Positions 17,176 through 26,187 of a stretch of 35,911 bases of DNA are shown here, in pieces (within the stretch, counting starts at the first letter, position 1; each line of letters begins with the position of its first letter). The translations under genes were made by a program, and so were the position numbers. The DNA is from a bacterium (lineage in GTDB: Bacteria > Desulfobacterota > S145-22). Where the stretch lies: contig JALSPC010000113.1 in NCBI GenBank assembly GCA_026986155.1, forward strand, positions 1-35,911. The letters are read 5' to 3'. The notes below the pieces were generated by a model. That model had not been told where the DNA came from, ran no database searches, and saw only the letters and a list, made by a program, of their open reading frames with translations.

Positions 17176-17799
17176 ATGGCCAAAGATTACTACGAGATCC
17201 TTGGCGTAAAAAAAACGGATTCGGCGGAAACCATCAAGAAGGCCTATCGGGATGCGGTTAAACGGCTGCATCCCGACGTAAGCCCCGGGCGTTTCGACAA
17301 GAAACGCTTTTGCGAGATCCAGGAAGCCTATGAGACACTCGGGGACAAAGAAAAGCGGAAGGCGTATGACCTGAAACGGCGGCGCGTCAATAGAAGACCG
17401 GCGGGAAACCGGGTCTTCCGGCAGACAACCCCTTTGGATGACTTGCTTGCCTGGATGGACGCACTGGACCCGTTTTCTCAAGGACGTGCCGCGGGCACCC
17501 GGGAGGCCGAGCATCGGGTAGGGATCATCCTCACGGCCGAAGAGGCCTATCGCGGCGGCGAGATGGCCCTTGAGGTGCCCATCGATGGGCCTTGCTCTTT
17601 CTGCGGCGGCCGCGGCGCCGTGGGCCCCTTCCCTTGCCCCGCCTGCGGGGGGACGGGTCGGGTGGTGGATACCCTGCCCGTGAGTATAACAATCCCCCCA
17701 CGAGTGGAAGATGGCACGATCATGCGGATGCCCTTTACGGGACGAGACGGACGGCGTCATACCCTCGTCGTCTTTATCGAGATTGACTACCTGGCGTAG
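17176..17799 (+). CDS. Reduced DnaJ-like co-chaperone with half a zinc finger
   Basis: This 207-residue protein is much shorter than canonical DnaJ (about 370-380). A complete J domain with HPD (32-34) should stimulate an Hsp70 ATPase. A basic linker follows, without the usual Gly/Phe-rich region, then a first C-terminal domain that begins ILTAEEAYRGGEMALEVP. The zinc region has only two CxxCxG motifs, at Cys130/133 and Cys144/147, where classical DnaJ has four, so one zinc site is expected instead of two. The protein ends after ITIPPRVEDGTIMRMPFTGR and LVVFIEIDYLA, lacking the second C-terminal domain and dimer helix. It has no clear Shine-Dalgarno site and is probably coupled to htrA, 12 bases upstream. 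It is compact rather than visibly broken. Confidence 0.87.
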   Translation: MAKDYYEILGVKKTDSAETIKKAYRDAVKRLHPDVSPGRFDKKRFCEIQEAYETLGDKEKRKAYDLKRRRVNRRPAGNRVFRQTTPLDDLLAWMDALDPFSQGRAAGTREAEHRVGIILTAEEAYRGGEMALEVPIDGPCSFCGGRGAVGPFPCPACGGTGRVVDTLPVSITIPPRVEDGTIMRMPFTGRDGRRHTLVVFIEIDYLA

Positions 17800-17825
17800 G
17801 TCGACATAGAAGGAGGACATCATAA

Positions 17826-19720
<1,895 letters not shown>

Positions 19721-19724
<4 letters not shown>

Positions 19725-20185
19725 GCGGCGCGAACGTGATTCTCGTGAAATGCAAGAACTGCGGGACCATGAACCGGATCCCGTCGGACAAAATGAACCT
19801 GAAGGCGCGGTGCGGGCGGTGCAAGGCCCCCCTTGAACTGAACGATTTCGCCGGTGGGGTGCCGGTCACGGTGACCGACGCCAACTTCGAAATGGAGGTG
19901 AGGCAGAGTCCGCTGCCCGTGCTGCTCGACTGCTGGGCGCCCTGGTGCGGCCCGTGCCGGATGGTCTCCCCCATCGTGGACGAAATCGCCCGGGAGATGG
20001 CGGGGGCCCTGAAGGTGGGAAAGCTCAACGTGGATGAGAACCCCATGGTCGCCTCCAAGTACCGGATCATGAGCATTCCCACCCTACTCGTCTTCAAGAA
20101 CGGGAGGGTGGTGGACCAGATCGTGGGAGCCCTGCCGAAGGCGCAGATCCTGAATCGCCTAAGACCCCATATCCCTTACAGTTAG
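19721..20185 (+). CDS. trxC: Thioredoxin 2 (zinc-ribbon thioredoxin)
   Basis: This 154-residue protein has an N-terminal zinc ribbon with CxxC pairs at Cys11/14 and Cys31/34, then a thioredoxin fold with the active site WAPWCGPC (Cys76 and Cys79) and the cis-proline in SIPTLLVF. TrxC-type thioredoxins reduce cytoplasmic disulfides and are often induced by oxidative stress. Its ATG overlaps the ftsH stop as ATGA, so it is translationally coupled to the protease and belongs to the proteostasis operon. Confidence 0.95.
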
Positions 20186-20195
20186 GAGCCAAGCG

Positions 20196-20618
20196 ATGGA
20201 CGATTTCGACAAATTTTACCTTCAGCCCAAGGGGCCGAAATTCAAGGGATTCCTCTACCGGTGGCTGGTCACCGCCTTCGCCCTGGCCGTGAGCGCCTGG
20301 ATCGTGAAGGGGATCGAGATCCACGGGGTCCTCTCCCTCTTCTTCGCCGCCATGGTGGTGGGGGTCCTGAACGCCTTCGTCCGGCCCGTGGTCCTGATTC
20401 TCACGTTGCCGCTGAACATCCTGACCATGGGGCTTTTTACCTTCGTCATCAACGGTGCCATGATCATGATCGCCTCGAAGGTGGTGCGCGGGTTTTCGGT
20501 GGCGGATTTCTGGTCCGCCCTTGTGGGAGCCGTCTTCATCTCCATTATCAGTTTCCTGATAAACCTGTTCGTGGCGGACGACGGCAGTATCGAGATTATT
20601 CCGCCCAGGTGGCGGTAA
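20196..20618 (+). CDS. YvlD/phage-holin-4-like small membrane protein
   Basis: This 140-residue protein has about four hydrophobic segments and matches the bacterial YvlD family (Pfam phage_holin_4_2): LFFAAMVVGVLNAFVRPVVLILTLPLNILTMGLFTFVINGAMI is characteristic, especially NAFVRPVV and LPLNILTLG-like text. These are chromosomal membrane proteins, not phage holins, and their role is poorly defined, with some links to envelope stress. It begins 10 bases after the thioredoxin stop, with GGAGCC upstream, and ends 6 bases before the convergent stop of the sigma-factor gene without an evident terminator. Confidence 0.88.
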   Translation: MDDFDKFYLQPKGPKFKGFLYRWLVTAFALAVSAWIVKGIEIHGVLSLFFAAMVVGVLNAFVRPVVLILTLPLNILTMGLFTFVINGAMIMIASKVVRGFSVADFWSALVGAVFISIISFLINLFVADDGSIEIIPPRWR

Positions 20619-20624
20619 GGCTAG

Positions 20625-21596
20625 TCAGATAACCGTGTCGAGGGACGGGATATCGTCCTGGATGAAGGCGCGGAACTTCTGGTAGATCTTCTTCTCTATC
20701 TGGCGGATGCGTTCCTTCGTGACCCCGAGGCGGTCGCCGATGGACTGGAGGGAAGCGGGGGTTTCCGCCATGATGCGGTCGTTCCAGATCATCTTTTCCT
20801 TCTCCGAGAGGGTCTTTTCGAAGGCCTGCGCCTTCTGCTTCATGAACGACTTCAACTCTTCCCGCGCGAGGGAAGTCTCCACGCTCTCGTCCTGAGAGGG
20901 AAAGACGCTATAGAGGGTCTTCTGTTCCTCGTCGATGGGCGTATCCAGGGAGATCTCGCTGGACGACAGGCGCCGATCCATCTCGATGATTTCGCTTTCC
21001 TTGACATTCAAGGTGTCGGCCAGGAGCTTCGGCTGGGGGTCGAATCCCAGTTTTTCCAGGGACTCCTTCGTCTTTTTCAGGTTGAAGAAGAGCTTGCGTT
21101 GGTTCTGGGTGGTTCCCACCTTTACGAGCTTGTAGTTGTTGATGATATATTTCAGGATGTAGGCGCGGATCCAGAACTGGGCGTAGGACATGAGGCGAAT
21201 TCCCCGCTTGGGATCGAACTTCTTGACCGCCTGCATGAGGCCCACGTTTCCCTCCTGGATAAGGTCCAGGAGGTTGAAGTAGAGCATCTTGTGGTATTCC
21301 AGGGCAATCTTCACCACGAGACGGAGGTTGGAGACGACCAGTTTCAAGGCGGCGTCCGGGTCCTTCTCCTCGTAGTATCGCCAGGCCAGCTCCTTTTCCT
21401 CCTCCGGGGTCAGGAGAGGGTACTGGCTGATTTCCCGCAGGTAGCGCTTCAGGGGATCGTAAACGACGGGGGCCCGCCCCCCCGCGGGCTTCAGCGCCGG
21501 CAGGAAGTCCTTGCCCAGCCTTGTGTCTTCCGAAGGCTTCTTCCTTTTCTCTGGCTTCGGGGGCATCTTTGCCTTTTTCTTCTTTTTAGCGACCAT
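20625..21596 (-). CDS. rpoH: RpoH-like (sigma-32 type) RNA polymerase sigma factor
   Basis: This 323-residue group 3-like sigma-70 family protein directs RNA polymerase to alternative promoters. Region 2 is visible in LKLVVSNLRLVVKIALEYHKM, NLLDLIQEGNVGLMQAVKKFDPKRG and FWIRAYILKYI. The RpoH box region is QRKLFFNLKKTK (from 156), which separates sigma-32 from housekeeping sigma factors. Region 4 ends with SIGDRLGVTKERIRQIEKKIYQKFR, the -35-recognition helix. A Lys/Pro-rich N-terminal extension of about 40 residues is unusual for sigma-32. The ORF track begins at 21677 inside a repeat; I prefer the ATG at 21596, although no good ribosome-binding site precedes it. It is convergent with the htrA-ftsH cluster. 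A specialised sigma rather than the true heat-shock factor remains possible. Confidence 0.85.
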   Translation of the reverse strand: MVAKKKKKAKMPPKPEKRKKPSEDTRLGKDFLPALKPAGGRAPVVYDPLKRYLREISQYPLLTPEEEKELAWRYYEEKDPDAALKLVVSNLRLVVKIALEYHKMLYFNLLDLIQEGNVGLMQAVKKFDPKRGIRLMSYAQFWIRAYILKYIINNYKLVKVGTTQNQRKLFFNLKKTKESLEKLGFDPQPKLLADTLNVKESEIIEMDRRLSSSEISLDTPIDEEQKTLYSVFPSQDESVETSLAREELKSFMKQKAQAFEKTLSEKEKMIWNDRIMAETPASLQSIGDRLGVTKERIRQIEKKIYQKFRAFIQDDIPSLDTVI

Positions 21597-21673
21597 AGAT
21601 TTATTCGACTCTTGTCTTTCGTTTATTCCGTGGACCGTAAATTGCGAGGCCTTCAACCTCCTACCTCCCCGAC

Positions 21674-21700
21674 CCACCTTCCACCTTCCACCTTCTACCT
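21674..21700. repeat. Heptanucleotide tandem repeat upstream of rpoH
   Basis: CCACCTT occurs three times in a row, followed by a degenerate CTACCT copy, in the 224-base gap between the divergent sigma-factor and tungstate-permease genes. On the minus strand it reads as purine-rich AAGGTGG repeats located 78 bases before the chosen sigma-factor start, next to an AT-rich block TATAAAATATA that might hold a -10 element. Slippage could change spacing in the sigma-gene leader. Confidence 0.7.
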
Positions 21701-21741
21701 ATATTTTATACCACATCTTCGATCTTTTTGCATGGGAGGGA

Positions 21742-21837
21742 ATGAAAGGGCCGGGACGAGGGGACTGTCGATCCGCCCGGGACTTGCACGCGACAGGGGT
21801 TTCCGTTATGGTGTTACGCGATGAAGACCTTCTTTGA
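21742..21837 (+). other. Possible 31-codon upstream ORF overlapping the permease start
   Basis: An ATG at 21742, directly after GGGAGGGA, opens a 31-codon frame that stops at 21837, 17 bases inside the tungstate-type permease gene in a different frame. The permease ATG at 21821 has no Shine-Dalgarno sequence, so translation of this short frame could be coupled to it. The spacing between the purine run and the ATG is short and the peptide resembles nothing known to me, so this is tentative. The rest of this gap shows no gene. Confidence 0.2.
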
Positions 21838-22591
21838 AAAGGCGTTCGTAGTTCTCTTGGCCTTGTTCCTTGTGGTGCCCCTCGTCAAGATGGTCTTTTC
21901 CCTCGACTTCACCGTTGCGCAGAAGGTCTTCGCAGACACGGAGGTCCTGGCATCTATTTCGCTGACACTACGCGCCGCCCTCTGGGCCACGGTCATAGGG
22001 ATCGTCACGGGGGTCCCGTTGGGCTATCTTTTGGCGAAGAAACGGTTCCCTTTGAAGAGTATCGTCCAGGCGGCGGTGGACCTGCCCGTCGTGGTTCCGC
22101 ACACGGCGGCGGGTATCGCCCTGTTGATGGTCTTCGGGCGGCGGTTTCTCGCGGGAAAGGCTTTTTCAATCTTTGGGATTTCCTTCGTGGGGACGGAGGC
22201 GGGCATCGTCGTCGCCATGACCTTCGTCAGCGCCCCTTTCCTCATCAACGCGGCGCGGGACGCCTTCGCCGGCGTGCCGCCGCGGATCGAGGAGGTGGCG
22301 CGAACCCTGGGGGCCTCGCCGTTCCAGGTTTTCCGCCGCATCAGCCTTCCCGTAGCCCTCCGTGGGATTCTTTCCGGGGCCCTTCTCATGTGGGCCCGGG
22401 GGATCAGCGAGTTCGGGGCCGTTATCATCCTCACCTATCATCCCATGGTGACTCCCGTCCTCATCTTCGAGCGTTTCGAGGCCTACGGCCTCAAATTCGC
22501 CTATCCCGTGGCCGCCTTGCTGGTTCTGATATGCCTGGCGCTCTTTTCCGTCTTCCGCTTTCTCGCCTCCCGGAAGGAGAGAAACAAGTGA
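21821..22591 (+). CDS. wtpB: Tungstate/molybdate ABC transporter permease (WtpB/ModB-like)
   Basis: This 256-residue integral membrane protein has about six hydrophobic segments. The coupling-helix region is VARTLGASPFQVFRRISLPVALRGILSGALLMWARGISEFGAVIILTYHPMVTPVLIFERF; the ARGISEFGAV and YHPMVTPVLIFERF segments are close to the WtpB permeases of archaea and some anaerobic bacteria, which take up tungstate and molybdate. It overlaps the ATPase gene by GTGA. No periplasmic binding-protein gene is adjacent on either side, so the binding subunit must be encoded elsewhere. In such anaerobes tungsten or molybdenum would serve formate dehydrogenases or aldehyde oxidoreductases. Confidence 0.88.
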   Translation: MKTFFEKAFVVLLALFLVVPLVKMVFSLDFTVAQKVFADTEVLASISLTLRAALWATVIGIVTGVPLGYLLAKKRFPLKSIVQAAVDLPVVVPHTAAGIALLMVFGRRFLAGKAFSIFGISFVGTEAGIVVAMTFVSAPFLINAARDAFAGVPPRIEEVARTLGASPFQVFRRISLPVALRGILSGALLMWARGISEFGAVIILTYHPMVTPVLIFERFEAYGLKFAYPVAALLVLICLALFSVFRFLASRKERNK

Positions 22592-23634
22592 TTGTTCTGG
22601 AAGAGATCTCCTGCAGACTCGGGGCCTTTTATCTGCGTCCCACCTTTCTGGCGCTGAAAGAAGGGGATTACTGGGTCCTCCTGGGGCCCACCGGGTCGGG
22701 CAAAAGCGTGCTTCTCTCCCTTATCGCGGGGCTGATCCGCCCCGATTCCGGCCGGGTTTTGAAGGATGGGAGGGAGATCACCCGGGTGGCGCCGGAGGCG
22801 AGGAGATTCGGGATGATGGTCCAGGACTTCGCCCTCTTTCCCAACATGACGGTCTTTGAGAATATCGCGTTTCCCCTCCGTGTCCGGCGCGTTTCCAAGG
22901 GGGAGACGATAAAAAGGGTCGAGGAGATGGCCGCGCGGATAGGGATCCCCCACCTGCTGAAACGGGGGCTGAAGGGGCTGAGCGGGGGGGAGAAACAGCG
23001 GGTCGCCCTGGCGCGCGTTCTCACCGTCAAGCCCGATCTCCTCCTGCTCGACGAGCCGTTGAGCGCCCTGGACCAGATGACGCGGCGGGAGTTGATTGAG
23101 GAATTGCGGGGGATCCACCGGGAGTTTGGAATCCCCGTGCTCCACGTGACCCACGATTTCGAGGAAGGAATCTCCCTGGGAACCCGGATGGCCGTCATCC
23201 ACCAGGGGGAAATCATCCAGAAAGGGACGCCGGAGGCGTTGAGCCGCTCCCCCAAGACCCCGCTCGTGGCGGCCTTCATCGGGATAAAAAACATCTTCCG
23301 GGGCACCATCGAGGCGGCGGAAGGAACCTGTTTCTTCGTAAAGGACGGGGTGCGGTTTGAACTGCCATCGGGCCGTTCGGGAAGCGGCGTGGTGGCCATT
23401 CCCTCGGAGGATATCGTCCTGTCCGGGAATCCCATCGTTAGCAGCGCCCGGAATGCCCTGCCGGGGGTGGTGAAAGAGATTCGTCCTTGCCCCCCCCTCA
23501 CGGACGTCCTTCTCGACGTGGACGGCCTTTCCCTGACGGCGACGGTAACCGCGAAAACGGTCGGAAAAATGGACATCCGTCCCGGGAAACGGTTGTTTGC
23601 CACCTTCAAGGTGGCCTCCGTCAAGGTTTTTTAA
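22588..23634 (+). CDS. wtpC: Tungstate/molybdate ABC transporter ATP-binding protein
   Basis: This 348-residue protein has an ABC ATPase domain with Walker A GPTGSGKS (33-40), Q-loop MMVQDFALFPNM, signature LSGGEKQRVALARV, Walker B LLLLDEPLSALD and switch LHVTHDFEE. The C-terminal third (about 230-348) looks like a regulatory TOBE/MOP-type domain: SGVVAIPSEDIVLSG and LDVDGLSLTATVTAKTVGKMDIRPGKRLFATFKVASVKVF, as in ModC/WtpC, where bound oxyanion can inhibit transport. The track lists a frame from 22390, but the real start is the GTG at 22588, preceded by GGAAGGAGAG and overlapping the permease stop as GTGA. It ends 35 bases from the convergent methyltransferase gene. Confidence 0.92.
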   Translation: MIVLEEISCRLGAFYLRPTFLALKEGDYWVLLGPTGSGKSVLLSLIAGLIRPDSGRVLKDGREITRVAPEARRFGMMVQDFALFPNMTVFENIAFPLRVRRVSKGETIKRVEEMAARIGIPHLLKRGLKGLSGGEKQRVALARVLTVKPDLLLLDEPLSALDQMTRRELIEELRGIHREFGIPVLHVTHDFEEGISLGTRMAVIHQGEIIQKGTPEALSRSPKTPLVAAFIGIKNIFRGTIEAAEGTCFFVKDGVRFELPSGRSGSGVVAIPSEDIVLSGNPIVSSARNALPGVVKEIRPCPPLTDVLLDVDGLSLTATVTAKTVGKMDIRPGKRLFATFKVASVKVF

Positions 23635-23669
23635 TCGGATTAGCCTGAAAAAATCAGCCCAGCCGGTAA

Positions 23670-24479
23670 TTATTCCTCGTTCTGGGCCTTGGCCATGTCC
23701 CAGCCGATGGTCATCAGGCCCTCCCACGGCGCGAGCGTTGCGAACAGGGCCTGGACCCGCTTCGCGCGATCGGTATAGGGCAGCTTGGGAAAGAGGGAGG
23801 CGGACTGGGCGGGGATGGAGAAGAAATCGGTGAGGAGGGCGACGCTTCCCGGCATCTCGAAGGTCGTGGTCGCGAGGTTCCCAAAGACCTCCCGAAGGGA
23901 TTGGCAGGTCTTCTCCCAGGAGGTGATGGTGCGAAATTTCGGGACGGGAAGGTCGAGACGCGCGTAGGCCCACCCGATGAGGTCGGGAGCCTCCGGAGCG
24001 TAAACCCTTGGATAGAAGGAAAACCCGATGACGCCGTGTCGTTTCAGGAGGCACTTCGCCTCACGGAAGCTCGCCACCGGGTCGGGAAAGACGAAGATGG
24101 CGGTGTTGTACATGACGGCGTCGAAGCCGCGGATGTCGATAAAGGCGGTAAGACATTCGCCGTCACCCACGAGGAGGTGGATGCGCCCGTCTTTGATGTG
24201 GCTTTTCGCATCCGCGATCATGGCCTCCGACAGGTCGATGCCGTGGACGGTGGCGTCGAAGCGCTCCCGCAAGGTCTCGCAGGAGACCCCGTTGCCGCAG
24301 CCCACGTCCAGGACTAGGCTTCCCGGGGTAATGTCCATCCAGCGGGCAAGTGCGTCGGTCAGGGTATTGAAGAGGCGGTGACGACGCTCGAAGGCGCGGT
24401 AGGTGGCGGCGCTCTGGTTGAAGTTCTCCCTCACGGCCCCCTTGACCCGGGTGGCAAAGTCCCTCTTGTCCGGTGCCAA
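23670..24479 (-). CDS. SAM-dependent class I methyltransferase
   Basis: This 269-residue protein has the Rossmann-type methyltransferase motif I LVLDVGCGNGVSCETL, followed by VHGIDLSEAMIADAKSHI, motif II-like FDAVMYNTAIFVFPDP and post-motif LKRHGVIGFSFYPRVYAPE. A start at the TTG at 24479 is supported by GAGAGGA upstream and by a gap of only 4 bases from the preceding gene. It follows the chalcone-isomerase-fold gene and is the last gene of the long minus-strand series. Substrate cannot be read; small-molecule, lipid or quinone methylation are all possible. The C-terminal hundred residues do not match a subgroup I know. Confidence 0.85.
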   Translation of the reverse strand: MAPDKRDFATRVKGAVRENFNQSAATYRAFERRHRLFNTLTDALARWMDITPGSLVLDVGCGNGVSCETLRERFDATVHGIDLSEAMIADAKSHIKDGRIHLLVGDGECLTAFIDIRGFDAVMYNTAIFVFPDPVASFREAKCLLKRHGVIGFSFYPRVYAPEAPDLIGWAYARLDLPVPKFRTITSWEKTCQSLREVFGNLATTTFEMPGSVALLTDFFSIPAQSASLFPKLPYTDRAKRVQALFATLAPWEGLMTIGWDMAKAQNEE

Positions 24480-24483
24480 TATT

Positions 24484-25056
24484 CTAATCCTCTCCCAGCA
24501 TACCCCACTTGAGGTGGCTGTCGGCGGGCATCTCCCCGAACCAGACGGAAAAAACGGCCTTCATGAAATCTATCCCCGGGATGATTCCCGCCTCCTTTCC
24601 CCCGATGATGACCTGCGTGCCCTTCCCGGGCAAATAGGTTACCCAGACCTCGTCACCCCGCCGAATCGGCTTCGTGAAAAAACCGTTGAAGGTGTCGATC
24701 TTCGGTTTCAAGGTATTGAACCGTTCATCCAGGTTGGCCTTGAAATCGTCCGTCCACGCCTCTCGCATCTTTTTGGCCGAGACCTCCTTGTAAAGGAAGT
24801 GCATGACCACCCGCTTGATGCCCAGGTCCCCGATGACCCGTTTCGGCTTGTGGGCGGGGTGTTCCATGTATAGGCCGCCAACGTAGATCTTGAAAAAGAA
24901 TTTTTTCCGAACCCCCATCCCCACGAGGGCGCAGTGCCTTCCCTCGATGATGACGGTGTCTGGAAGGGTCACGCCCTTGAGGGACTTGGCATACGGCGGG
25001 ACGGCCAAGAGGGCGAGCGCGAACAGGGTGAACCCCAATATCCTTAACGTCTTCAT
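24484..25056 (-). CDS. Secreted chalcone-isomerase-fold protein
   Basis: This 190-residue protein has a signal peptide (MKTLRILGFTLFALALLAVPPYA) and a chalcone isomerase-like domain, recognised by ALVGMGVRKKFFFKIYVGGLYMEH, KRVVMHFLYKEVSAKKMREAW and IIPGIDFMKAVFSVWFGEMPADSHLKWGMLG. Bacterial members are mostly periplasmic, of undefined function, and related to fatty-acid-binding forms of the fold, so a lipid or hydrophobic-ligand role is more likely than flavonoid chemistry. The ATG at 25056 follows TAAGGAGGTGA, a near-perfect anti-SD complement, suggesting high translation. It lies 30 bases after the guanylyltransferase gene and 4 bases before the methyltransferase gene. Confidence 0.9.
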   Translation of the reverse strand: MKTLRILGFTLFALALLAVPPYAKSLKGVTLPDTVIIEGRHCALVGMGVRKKFFFKIYVGGLYMEHPAHKPKRVIGDLGIKRVVMHFLYKEVSAKKMREAWTDDFKANLDERFNTLKPKIDTFNGFFTKPIRRGDEVWVTYLPGKGTQVIIGGKEAGIIPGIDFMKAVFSVWFGEMPADSHLKWGMLGED

Positions 25057-25086
25057 GGGTCACCTCCTTACGTTGGGGATTGCGGT

Positions 25087-26187
25087 TTACAGGAGATCTT
25101 TCATCCCTTTTTCTTCGAGCCGGGCCACGATTCGGCGCACATCCTGAGATCTGCCCCGCGGCAGGATGAGGGTGGCATCGGCGCTGTCGATCACCACCAT
25201 ATCCTCGAGACCCACGCCCGCCACCAGGCGGCCATGACTGCTCACGAGGCAGCCCCGGCAGTTTTCCAGGAGCACCAGCCCCTCCGCAACGTTCGCGTCG
25301 GCGTCCTTGGGGCTCAGGTCGTAGAGGGCGTCCCAGCTTCCCACGTCGCTCCAGCCGAAGTCGGCCTCGATCATCATGGCCCGGTCGGTCTTCTCCATAA
25401 CCCCGTAGTCGACGGAGATGGACGGAAGGGTGGGATAAATCTTTTCCAGAAAACCGTCTATGTCTTCCAAACCGATGTTCGCGAGCGTCTTCAGTGGATC
25501 GTGCAGCTCAGGGAGGAATCGTTCGATTTCTTCGAGGATCACCGAGGCCTTGGTCACGAAGATCCCGCTGTTCCAGAAGAAGTTCCCGGAGGCTAGGTAG
25601 GCCTTGGCCCGCTCCAGGTCCGGTTTTTCCACGAATGCCTCCACCCTGTGGACGGGAGGATCGTCACCGTTATCACCTTTCACGCTCTCGGCGGGCACCT
25701 TGATGTAACCGTAGCCGGTGGCGGGAAAGGTGGGCGGGATTCCCAGTGTGACGATGGCGTCTTCCTCGAAGGCGGCGGCGGCGGCGAGCCGCAGGGTCTC
25801 CCGAAACTTTCCGGGGTTCGTGATCCAGTGGTCCGCGGGAAGGATGAACAGGACATTTTCGGGGTCGTCCCGGGCGATGAGGAAGGCGATGGTGGCGATG
25901 CAGGCGGCCGTGTTTTTCCCCATGGGCTCCAGGACGAGCCGGTGGTCGTGGCACGCGGGCACCTGCTGGGTAAAGAGGGCCTTGTGGTTCCTGTTGCCCA
26001 CGATGTAGATATCGTCCATGGGGGTTAGGGGCAGGAGACGCTCGATGGTCATCTGCAGCATGCTCTTGTCGCTCAGGATTTTCAGGAACTGTTTCGGGAA
26101 GAGCCGGCGGCTCTTCGGCCAGAAACGGGTGCCGGAACCTCCCGCCATGATGACGGACTTGAGACGCTGCTTTATCTTCCTATCCAT
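25087..26187 (-). CDS. manC: Mannose-1-phosphate guanylyltransferase
   Basis: This 366-residue nucleotidyltransferase makes GDP-mannose from mannose-1-phosphate and GTP. The signature VIMAGGSGTRFWPKSRRLFPKQFL is near the N-terminus, with the family motifs FILPADHWI, FVEKPDLERAKAYLASGNFFWNSGIF and DYGVMEKTDRAMMIEADFGWSDVGSWDALYDL following in order. At 366 residues it is the one-domain type, lacking the phosphomannose isomerase domain of long ManC/AlgA proteins; the isomerase step must come from another gene. The start overlaps the end of uppP by 16 bases, and the phosphomannomutase, gmd and rmd genes lie upstream in the same direction. Confidence 0.95.
   Translation of the reverse strand: MDRKIKQRLKSVIMAGGSGTRFWPKSRRLFPKQFLKILSDKSMLQMTIERLLPLTPMDDIYIVGNRNHKALFTQQVPACHDHRLVLEPMGKNTAACIATIAFLIARDDPENVLFILPADHWITNPGKFRETLRLAAAAAFEEDAIVTLGIPPTFPATGYGYIKVPAESVKGDNGDDPPVHRVEAFVEKPDLERAKAYLASGNFFWNSGIFVTKASVILEEIERFLPELHDPLKTLANIGLEDIDGFLEKIYPTLPSISVDYGVMEKTDRAMMIEADFGWSDVGSWDALYDLSPKDADANVAEGLVLLENCRGCLVSSHGRLVAGVGLEDMVVIDSADATLILPRGRSQDVRRIVARLEEKGMKDLL

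Noticed and set aside
20196-20618. Phage holin suggesting a prophage remnant
   Set aside because: The YvlD-type family carries a phage-holin label in Pfam but is a chromosomal membrane-protein family; no other phage gene is present.
23635-23669. CTGA-A6-TCAG hairpin between the convergent wtpC and methyltransferase genes
   Set aside because: The stem is only four base pairs with mismatches beyond, and no T-run follows, so a terminator is not supported.
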